Shown piece by piece: positions 1 through 4,874 of a stretch of 6,112 nt of DNA. The stretch covers positions 1 through 6,112 of the forward strand of contig JACVSB010000116.1 in the NCBI GenBank assembly GCA_014534155.1. The letters are read 5' to 3'. Source of the DNA: Thermoleophilia bacterium. GTDB taxonomy: Bacteria > Actinomycetota > Thermoleophilia > Gaiellales > Gaiellaceae. A model generated the notes under the pieces. It had not been told where the DNA came from. It ran no database searches and saw only the letters and a program-made list of their open reading frames with translations. The position numbers and the translations under genes are program-made. Every line of letters begins with the position of its first letter. Positions within the stretch are counted from its first letter, which is position 1.

Positions 1-54
1 GCGCAAGACGGCGGCGACGCGCTCGACGGGAGCGGGCCACGACGTCTCGCGCAC
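1..54 (-). CDS. N-terminus of a YbaK/EbsC-like aminoacyl-tRNA deacylase (tentative), cut by window edge
   Basis: Only the first 18 codons are visible. A GTG at 54-52 follows the serA TAG stop (57-55) with no gap and in the same frame, so translation cannot start further upstream. A GGAGG lies 5 bases before the GTG, inside the last serA codons. The start is therefore well supported, and the gene is very probably the third of the aminotransferase-serA operon, made by termination-reinitiation. The peptide begins M-R-E-T-S-W-P-A-P-V-E-R-V-A-A-V-L-R. The W-P-x-P-V-E-R-V-A-A-x-L-R pattern recalls, from memory, the start of actinobacterial YbaK/EbsC family proteins, which hydrolyse mischarged Cys/Pro-tRNA. 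Eighteen residues cannot prove this. No catalytic residue is in view, and any other short helical N-terminus remains possible. Confidence 0.55.
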   Translation of the reverse strand, partial: MRETSWPAPVERVAAVLR

Positions 55-1683
55 CTACGCCTCCGGCAGGACGATGAAGCGGGCGTCGACGAACCCCACC
101 TCCGTCCGCAGGCGCTCGAGCACCGGGTCGGGAGGCCGCGAGTCGACGCTCAGGACCATCAGCGCGCGCGCCTCGCGGCGGTTGCGCGAGACCGCCATGT
201 TGGCGATGTTGACGCCGGCTTCCCCGAGGATCGTTCCCAGCCGGCCGATGATCCCCGGGCGGTCGTCGTTCACGACGAGGAGCATGAAACGGTCGAGCTC
301 AACCTCGATCTCGTACTCGAGCGCACGCACGAGGAGCTGGCGGTCGGAGCGGCCCATGGTCGTCCCCGCGACCCGGTGCGGCTCGCCGCCGAGGCGCGCC
401 GTGACCGCAACGAGGCTCGTGTAGTCGGGCGAGGCGGCGCTCGAGGCCTCGCGGACCTCGATCCCGCGCTCACGCGCGAGAAGCGGCGCGTTCACGTAGT
501 TCACCGGTTGCTCGACACGCCCCTTGAAGACCCCGTTCAGCGCGGCCACGGTGAGAAGGCGCGTGTCTCGCTCCGCGAGGGCGCCGAGGTACGTGAGGTC
601 CAGGCGCGACGGGGTGCCGCCCGCGAGCTCGACTGCGAGGGCGGCGAGGTTGGCGGTGAGCGGGAGGAAGGGGCCGAGCCGCTCGACGTCCTCGGCCGCG
701 GTGGCGGGGAGGTTGACGGCGTTCGTGACGACGCCGCCTGCGAGCGCCGCGGCCACCTGTTCCGCCACGATCACGCCCGCGCGGTCCTGCGCCTCGCGCG
801 TCGAGGCGCCGAGGTGCGGCGTCACGATGACGTTTGCGCGGCCGAGAAGCGGACCGGAGTACGGCTCGTCTGGAAAGACGTCGAGGGCGGCCCCCGAGAC
901 CTTCCCGCTTTCCAGTGCTTCGACCAGCGCGGACTCGTCGACGAGCTCTCCGCGCGCGACGTTGACCAGGCGGACGCCGTCCTTCATCCTCGCGAGCTCG
1001 CGCGCTCCGATCAGCCCCCGGGTGTCGGGGGTCAGGTTCGCGTGCAGGGAAACGAAGTCGGCCACCGCCAGGAGGTCGTCGAGCGTCTCTGCGCGCTCGA
1101 CGCCCAGCGAGCGGTAGCGCTCTGGCGAGATGAACGGATCGTGGGCCAGAACCCGCATCTCGAGCCCGGTCGCGCGGCGCGCGACCTGCTGCCCGATCCG
1201 CCCGAACCCCACCAGCCCGAGCGTCTTCCCCGCGAGCTCGACCCCGGCGAAGCGCGAGCGGTCCCACCGTCCCTCGCTGAGGAGGGCGTGCGCCTGGGGA
1301 ATGTTCCGCGAGAGGGCAAGGAGAAGGCCGACGGTGTGCTCCGAGGCCGAGACGATGGTGGATTGGGGAGCGTTGGCGACGATGATTCCCCGCTCACTCG
1401 CAGCGTCGACGTCGACGTTGTCGACACCAACGCCGGCCCGACCGATCACCTTGAGCCGGGAAGCGCGCTCGATCAGCTCGCGCGTGATCCGCGTCGCGCT
1501 ACGGACGATGATCGCGTCGTACTCGCCGATCCGCTCCCCCAGGTCCGACTCGGCGTCCACGTCGACGTGGAAGCGCCGGCGGAGGAGGTCGAGTCCCGCG
1601 TCCGCGATCCGTTCGCGAACGAGGACGCGCGACGCCGTGCGGACCGCCGTGGCAGGCGGGGACGACGTCGCCGCATCGGTCAC
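55..1683 (-). CDS. serA: D-3-phosphoglycerate dehydrogenase (type 1, with ASB and ACT domains)
   Basis: SerA oxidises 3-phosphoglycerate to 3-phosphohydroxypyruvate with NAD, the first cytosolic step of serine synthesis. The product is 542 aa, close to the usual ~525-530 aa of long actinobacterial SerA. A split substrate-binding domain (about 18-115 and 300-325) flanks the NAD Rossmann domain (about 116-299). The GxGxxG motif is G159-F-G-R-I-G164, and the 2-hydroxyacid dehydrogenase signature V-N-V-A-R-G-E-L-V-D starts at 240. Expected catalytic residues are present: Arg244, Glu273 (in P-D-E-P) and His290 (in P-H-L-G-A-S-T). An intervening ASB-type domain covers about 325-455. A C-terminal ACT domain (about 468-542) has D-D-R-P-G at 473-477 and G-V-N-I-A at 490-494, positions used for serine in related enzymes, so serine feedback is plausible. 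The GTG at 1683 overlaps the aminotransferase TGA by 4 bases. The nearest in-frame Val codons downstream (GTC, GTT) cannot start. Only a weak GAGG lies 10 bases upstream, so translation is probably coupled. Confidence 0.96.
   Translation of the reverse strand: MTDAATSSPPATAVRTASRVLVRERIADAGLDLLRRRFHVDVDAESDLGERIGEYDAIIVRSATRITRELIERASRLKVIGRAGVGVDNVDVDAASERGIIVANAPQSTIVSASEHTVGLLLALSRNIPQAHALLSEGRWDRSRFAGVELAGKTLGLVGFGRIGQQVARRATGLEMRVLAHDPFISPERYRSLGVERAETLDDLLAVADFVSLHANLTPDTRGLIGARELARMKDGVRLVNVARGELVDESALVEALESGKVSGAALDVFPDEPYSGPLLGRANVIVTPHLGASTREAQDRAGVIVAEQVAAALAGGVVTNAVNLPATAAEDVERLGPFLPLTANLAALAVELAGGTPSRLDLTYLGALAERDTRLLTVAALNGVFKGRVEQPVNYVNAPLLARERGIEVREASSAASPDYTSLVAVTARLGGEPHRVAGTTMGRSDRQLLVRALEYEIEVELDRFMLLVVNDDRPGIIGRLGTILGEAGVNIANMAVSRNRREARALMVLSVDSRPPDPVLERLRTEVGFVDARFIVLPEA
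60..64 (-). promoter_or_regulatory. Shine-Dalgarno for the gene starting at 54
   Basis: The minus strand reads GGAGG, then CGTAG, then GTG. This is a strong ribosome binding site with a 5-base spacer, lying within the last codons of serA (Pro-Glu-Ala-stop). It decides the GTG start at 54. It is the only clear Shine-Dalgarno in front of any start in this window. Confidence 0.7.
1680..1683 (-). other. GTGA start/stop overlap coupling aminotransferase and serA
   Basis: On the minus strand GTG (1683-1681, serA start) and TGA (1682-1680, aminotransferase stop) share two bases, giving a four-base GTGA overlap. This junction is typical of translationally coupled genes in one mRNA. It is direct evidence that the two genes form an operon. 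Confidence 0.85.
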
Positions 1684-2837
1684 ACGCGAACCGCCTCGCC
1701 GCCGAACGCCTCGAGCGCGGCGCTCGCGGCGGCTCCGCGCTCCACCTCGCCTCCGAGCTCGGAAACCACGTCCTCGACGGCCGTGAGCGCGGCGGTTACC
1801 TCGAAGACGTCGACGTACCCGATGTGCCCGACGCGGACGATCCTGCCCGCGAGCGGGCCACGTCCACCTTCCAGCACGATGCCGTGGCGCGCCGAGACCT
1901 CGCGGATTACCCGGGCGGCGTCGATCCCGTCCGGCATCCGGATCGCCGTGACCACGGCGGAGCGGTCCTCGTCGGGCGAGAAGAGGTCGAGGCCCATCGC
2001 CTTGACTCCTGCGCGGCAGGCTCGGCCAAGCGAGACGTGGCGCTCCCACACGGCCTCGAGGCCCTGCTCGAGGAGAAGCCCGAGGGCGACATCGAGACCG
2101 CGCACGAGCGGGATCGCCGGCGTGAAGGGCGTCACCGGTCCCTCCTCCTCGTGCGCCTCGAGCGTGCGCGCCCAGTCGAAGTAGAAGCGTGGGGAGCGCG
2201 ACTCCCGCGCCGATGCCAGGGCGCGCTCGGACACAGCGGTCGTCGCGAGGCCGGGCGGAGTCATGAGCGCCTTCTGCGAGCCCGAGACGACGACGTCGAG
2301 GGCCCAGGCGTCCGTCTCGAGCGGCACAGCGCCCAGGCTCGAGATCGCGTCAACGACCGTGAGGGCACCCGAGCGCTGGACGCGCTCCGCGATCGCCCGC
2401 ACATCGGCCACTACGCCGGTGGAGGTCTCGCTGTGGGTGAGGAAGACGGCGCGCACGTCGCCCGCCTCCTCGAGCGCGTCCGCGACCTCGTCGGGCGAGG
2501 GCGTCTCCCCCCAGGCGAGGCGGAGGGGAACGACGTCGCAGCCGTACGCGCTCGTCAGGGCGAGCCATCGCTCCCCGAAGCTTCCCGCCGAGACGACGAG
2601 GACGCGCTCTCCGGGCGAGCAGAGGTTCGCGACGGCGCCCTCCATCGCGCCCGTGCCGGAGGAGGTGAAGAGACAGACTCGCCCCTCGGTGCGGTGGACG
2701 GCGCGCAGGCGCTCGAGGACTCGGGCGAGGAGAGCGCGGAACTCCGCCGTTCGGTGATGGATCGGTGGGAGCGTCAGGGCGGCGAGAACGGCCGGCGGCA
2801 CGGGCGTCGGCCCGGGCGTCATCAGGTAGCGCTTCAC
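1680..2837 (-). CDS. Class V PLP-dependent aminotransferase (alanine-glyoxylate/archaeal SerC-like)
   Basis: This 385-aa protein has the fold-type I, class V aminotransferase layout of the PucG / alanine-glyoxylate / serine-pyruvate family. It opens M-K-R-Y-L-M-T-P-G-P-T-P-V-P, the family's substrate-loop start. It continues with S59-S-G-T-G-A-M-E (PLP phosphate region), V-V-D-A-I-S-S with Asp163 contacting the PLP ring nitrogen, S-G-S-Q-K-A-L with the Schiff-base Lys189, and R335-V-G-H-I-G with the arginine expected to bind the substrate carboxylate. It is upstream of and overlapping serA, so the likely role is amination of 3-phosphohydroxypyruvate to phosphoserine. Archaeal members of this family do this, whereas classical SerC is a distinct lineage. 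Alanine-glyoxylate or serine-pyruvate transamination is the alternative. The GTG at 2837 is chosen because it keeps the conserved M-K-R-Y-L start; an ATG at 2822 would remove it. There is no Shine-Dalgarno, but a TANNNT box suggests a leaderless mRNA. Confidence 0.92.
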   Translation of the reverse strand: MKRYLMTPGPTPVPPAVLAALTLPPIHHRTAEFRALLARVLERLRAVHRTEGRVCLFTSSGTGAMEGAVANLCSPGERVLVVSAGSFGERWLALTSAYGCDVVPLRLAWGETPSPDEVADALEEAGDVRAVFLTHSETSTGVVADVRAIAERVQRSGALTVVDAISSLGAVPLETDAWALDVVVSGSQKALMTPPGLATTAVSERALASARESRSPRFYFDWARTLEAHEEEGPVTPFTPAIPLVRGLDVALGLLLEQGLEAVWERHVSLGRACRAGVKAMGLDLFSPDEDRSAVVTAIRMPDGIDAARVIREVSARHGIVLEGGRGPLAGRIVRVGHIGYVDVFEVTAALTAVEDVVSELGGEVERGAAASAALEAFGGEAVRV

Positions 2838-2844
2838 CGGGGTG

Positions 2845-2850
2845 AGGTTA
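2845..2850 (-). promoter_or_regulatory. Possible -10 element, leaderless aminotransferase-serA transcript
   Basis: The minus strand reads TAACCT, matching TANNNT. It ends 7 bases before the GTG at 2837, so a transcript would begin at or next to the first base of the start codon. No recognisable -35 and no Shine-Dalgarno is present, as expected for leaderless promoters in actinobacteria. This is inference from a short motif at the right distance. Confidence 0.5.
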
Positions 2851-2859
2851 CCGGCGTCG

Positions 2860-2865
2860 TACCAT
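2860..2865 (+). promoter_or_regulatory. Possible -10 element, leaderless membrane-protein transcript
   Basis: TACCAT matches TANNNT and occupies -12 to -7 relative to the GTG at 2872, exactly the leaderless spacing. It favours 2872 over the other in-frame GTG at 2842. It lies 9 bases from the opposing -10 box at 2845-2850, so the two promoters are back to back and any upstream elements overlap. No -35 match is visible. Confidence 0.5.
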
Positions 2866-2871
2866 GGCCCC

Positions 2872-3606
2872 GTGGAAGCGCTGCTCGCGTTCGCCGCAGC
2901 CCTCCTCGCGTTGCGCTTCGCCGGAGACCTCGCCAGCCGCTACCGGGCCCGTCCCCGCCCGGCTGTGGCGGCCTGGTCGGCGTCCCTCGTCTCGTACGCG
3001 CTCGCCTCGGGGGCCGTGGCCTGGGGGGCGGCCGCGGGGTGGAACGAGGCGGCGTTCCGAATCTACTACCTCTTCGGAGGCCTGCTCACGGCGCCGCTCC
3101 TCGGCGCGGGGTCCCTCCTCCTCGTGGGACGCAGGTGGCCGGGCCCCGGCGTCCTCGCGTACGCCGGCCTCGCCGCCGGCATCGCGATCTCCGAGCCGCT
3201 GACGGCGCCCCTCGAGGGGACGTCGATTCCGGAAGCGCAGGCACACCTCGACCTCCTACCGGCGCGCATCCTCGCGATCGCAGGCAACAGCGCCGGAACG
3301 CTTGCGGTCGTCGCGGTCGCCCTCCTCACGTTTCGGCGCCGGCCGCTCGCGAACGCGCTCATCGTCGCCGGGACGGCGGTGGCGGCAGGCGGGAGCGCGC
3401 TGGCCGGGCTCGGCGCCGCCGAGACGTCCGCGTTCGTAGCCCTCGCTGCCGCCCTCCTCTACGCGGGCTTCCTCACCGCGAGCGAGACCGAGGGCACGCG
3501 CCTCCGACCCGAGCGGCTCCTGCGGCCGGCTAGAAGCGGCGCTCGATCGAGCGCAGACGGTCGCGCGCGTCCACCCGCGCCCGATCGCGGCCCGTCCCGC
3601 CGTTGA
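2872..3606 (+). CDS. Seven-helix integral membrane protein, function unknown
   Basis: This 244-aa protein consists mostly of hydrophobic segments, read as seven helices at about 2-18, 31-55, 62-85, 92-108, 129-152, 158-180 and 185-203. A basic, low-complexity tail of about 40 residues follows. Visible landmarks are F-R-I-Y-Y-L-F-G-G (62-70), R-R-W-P-G-P-G (87-93) between helices 3 and 4, an acidic and polar loop E-A-Q-A-H-L-D (121-127), and A-G-N-S-A-G-T-L (137-144) in helix 5. I do not recognise a named family. It resembles conserved hypothetical membrane proteins of GC-rich actinobacteria, and I see no catalytic motif, so no function is given. The GTG at 2872 is preferred because a TACCAT box sits at leaderless distance and the hydrophobic first helix starts there. 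A GTG at 2842 would add 10 residues. The last 77 bases overlap the convergent gene's 3' end, and the Arg/Pro-rich tail is encoded there. Confidence 0.85.
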   Translation: MEALLAFAAALLALRFAGDLASRYRARPRPAVAAWSASLVSYALASGAVAWGAAAGWNEAAFRIYYLFGGLLTAPLLGAGSLLLVGRRWPGPGVLAYAGLAAGIAISEPLTAPLEGTSIPEAQAHLDLLPARILAIAGNSAGTLAVVAVALLTFRRRPLANALIVAGTAVAAGGSALAGLGAAETSAFVALAAALLYAGFLTASETEGTRLRPERLLRPARSGARSSADGRARPPAPDRGPSRR

Positions 3607-4753
3607 CGGTCTCGCGGACGCGGTCGCGCGCGTAGAGGACGTCGGCGCCACCGCCCGCGAGGAGCGTGTCGGCACCCGTTCCGCCTGTGAGGGCATCGTT
3701 CCCGCGCTCGCCGCGCAGCTCGTCCTTGCCGGCCTCGCCGAAGAGCCGGTCCTCGCCGGCGCCCGCCAGAACCAGGTCGTTACCGGGCCCGCCATACACC
3801 CGGTCGTTCCCGCCGCCGCCGAGGATGAGGTCGTGGCCTCCGCCGCCGCGGATGACGTCGTTGCCGCCGCGGCCGCAGATGACGTCGTTCCCCTTGGTCC
3901 CGACGATCAGGTCGGCGCCCGCTGACCCAGGATGCGTGCACCGCGAGCCGAGCCGAGGCGGACGGTCGTCGCGCGCGGGCGGCGGCGGCGGGATCCGCGC
4001 CGGCGGACACGACCTGTCCACGGGCGCCCCGGTACCGGCCGGCACGAAGAGCGCGCAGGCGTATTGCAGCACGCGGCTCGCCTGCAGCCGGCAGGGATTC
4101 GCGTCACCGCTCGGACACCCGTCCCAGCGGACGAACTGCGAACCGGCGGAAGGCTCCGCGGTGAGCTCGACGGTCGTGCCGTCCCGCCAGAGGCGCATGA
4201 GCTTGTAGGCGCAGTCGAACTCGCAGGTGTCGCTGATCCCGTCCGCGCTCGCGCGCACGCGGCCGGAGCCGGTTCCCTTCTTCATGACGAAGATCGCAGC
4301 CGGCGGGCAGTCGTCCGTGACGGGCTCGGTGCCGAAGACCGCGCACACACCCACAACGCTTCCGATCGGCAGGTAGCAGAGCGCGTCGCGCTGGTCGGGG
4401 CACGCCTGCCACTGCTTGAACACGGTCCCGGCGTTCGGGGAGGCGCGGAGAAACGCCGACGTGGCCCTGGGCGACCCGGAACCGTCGTCGACGAGGAAGG
4501 AGCAGTCGCCGTGCGCAGGGAGCTGGCATGAGTCCACCTCGCTCGTCCCGTCCTGGAAGCGGGTGACGAGCTCGATCCGGCCGCCTCCGCTTCCCTTCGC
4601 GTAGACCGTCGAGGGACATGGTCCGGCGCAGTCGGCCGCCGATCCGGCGCCTTTCCCCGCCGCGCCGCCGGTGACGGCGGCGCCTGCGCTCTCGACGGCG
4701 AGAGCCGCGAGGACGCCGACGAGCAGCGCGAGGACGACCCGCGTCGTCACCAC
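3530..4753 (-). CDS. Secreted calcium-binding protein with two InlB-B-like domains and RTX repeats
   Basis: This is a 407-aa exported protein. Residues 1-25 look like a Sec signal peptide: an Arg, then a hydrophobic stretch V-V-L-A-L-L-V-G-V-L-A-A-L-A-V, then A-G-A as a likely cleavage site. Residues 50-140 and 156-236 are two related cysteine-rich units. The second carries the F-V-R-W-D-G-C pattern of divergent InlB B-repeat domains. A proline-rich linker spans about 251-267. Residues 285-374 are ten uninterrupted RTX nonapeptides (G-G-x-G-x-D-x-hydrophobic-x), which in known families form a calcium-bound beta-roll. The basic C-terminus contains R-D-R-L-R-S-I-E-R. The function is unknown; a cell-surface or extracellular role is inferred. 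The start is GTG 4753 or 4750, the only usable starts before the signal peptide; the frame stays open to about 5047, but the added stretch is low-complexity Arg/Ser/Thr lying over sthA. Only a weak GAGAG lies nearby. The 3' end overlaps the convergent membrane-protein gene. Confidence 0.88.
   Translation of the reverse strand: MVTTRVVLALLVGVLAALAVESAGAAVTGGAAGKGAGSAADCAGPCPSTVYAKGSGGGRIELVTRFQDGTSEVDSCQLPAHGDCSFLVDDGSGSPRATSAFLRASPNAGTVFKQWQACPDQRDALCYLPIGSVVGVCAVFGTEPVTDDCPPAAIFVMKKGTGSGRVRASADGISDTCEFDCAYKLMRLWRDGTTVELTAEPSAGSQFVRWDGCPSGDANPCRLQASRVLQYACALFVPAGTGAPVDRSCPPARIPPPPPARDDRPPRLGSRCTHPGSAGADLIVGTKGNDVICGRGGNDVIRGGGGHDLILGGGGNDRVYGGPGNDLVLAGAGEDRLFGEAGKDELRGERGNDALTGGTGADTLLAGGGADVLYARDRVRETVNGGTGRDRARVDARDRLRSIERRF
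3632..3901 (-). repeat. Ten tandem 27-bp RTX-type calcium-binding repeats
   Basis: Ten consecutive nine-residue units (270 bases) encode residues 285-374 of the secreted protein. All ten keep Gly at position 4 and Asp at position 6. Examples are G-R-G-G-N-D-V-I-R and G-G-P-G-N-D-L-V-L. Units six to ten are less regular at position 1 or 2 (Ala, or Glu for Gly). The DNA repeat follows from the protein repeat. In characterised RTX proteins such units bind calcium between successive turns of a parallel beta-roll. Confidence 0.9.
4046..4606 (-). repeat. Duplicated cysteine-rich InlB-B-like domain
   Basis: Residues 50-140 (4606-4334) and 156-236 (4288-4046) of the secreted protein align as an internal duplication. 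V-Y-A-K-G-S-G-G-G-R-I matches V-M-K-K-G-T-G-S-G-R-V. Each unit ends with the same cysteine spacing: C118-x7-C126-x10-C137 against C213-x7-C221-x11-C233. Additional Cys pairs (C76/C84 and C177/C181) fall at equivalent places. Disulfide pairing outside the cell is inferred. Confidence 0.7.
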
Positions 4754-4802
4754 TCTCGTTCGAGCACGCTTCGCAACGCCGTCGACCCCCCGTCCCGGCC
4801 GG

Positions 4803-4808
4803 ATGGTA
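4803..4808 (-). promoter_or_regulatory. Possible -10 element for the secreted RTX protein gene
   Basis: The minus strand reads TACCAT, the same hexamer as the box before the membrane-protein gene. A transcript would begin near 4796, leaving a leader of roughly 43-46 bases before GTG 4753/4750. No -35 match is visible. Weak evidence from a six-base motif. Confidence 0.3.
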
Positions 4809-4825
4809 CCACCCGCCCCTCCGCT

Positions 4826-4844
4826 CCTCCGCGGCGCGCGGAGG
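4826..4844 (-). terminator. GC-rich hairpin after sthA, possible terminator
   Basis: CCTCCGCG (4826-4833) and CGCGGAGG (4837-4844) form a perfect 8-bp inverted repeat with a 3-base loop, 30 bases past the sthA stop codon. No T-run follows on the minus strand, so it is not a classical intrinsic terminator. It could end sthA transcription in a high-GC genome or act as an operator for the gene starting at 4753. Confidence 0.35.
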
Positions 4845-4874
4845 GCGCTCCGTGCACACTCGCGGCAGGTGCTG

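Noticed and set aside
1684..2049. Upstream in-frame extension of serA to an ATG at 2049
   Set aside because: The extra 122 residues are low-complexity Arg/Gly sequence antiphase to the aminotransferase. The GTG at 1683 with a 4-base overlap gives the family's normal length.
376..2184. A 602-codon plus-strand open frame opposite serA and the aminotransferase
   Set aside because: It is Arg/Asp/Val-rich, has no recognisable domain, and mirrors two well-supported genes. Long antisense frames are expected in very GC-rich coding DNA.
2842..2871. GTG at 2842 as start of the membrane protein
   Set aside because: It would leave 4 bases to the opposing gene and has no Shine-Dalgarno or -10 box at leaderless distance. 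GTG 2872 has a TACCAT at the exact spacing and begins the first hydrophobic helix.
3539..3554. Perfect 16-bp palindrome at the convergent gene ends
   Set aside because: It encodes the L-R-S-I-E-R stretch of the RTX protein C-terminus, which explains the sequence. It has no T-run or natural loop, and such palindromes occur by chance in GC-rich DNA.
3256..3795. A 179-codon minus-strand frame across the membrane-protein and RTX genes
   Set aside because: Its composition is typical of a wrong-frame translation and it overlaps two better-supported genes.
3632..3901. Regular 27-bp repeats that might be a CRISPR array or minisatellite
   Set aside because: The period is an exact 9-codon coding repeat with the RTX consensus, with no spacers.
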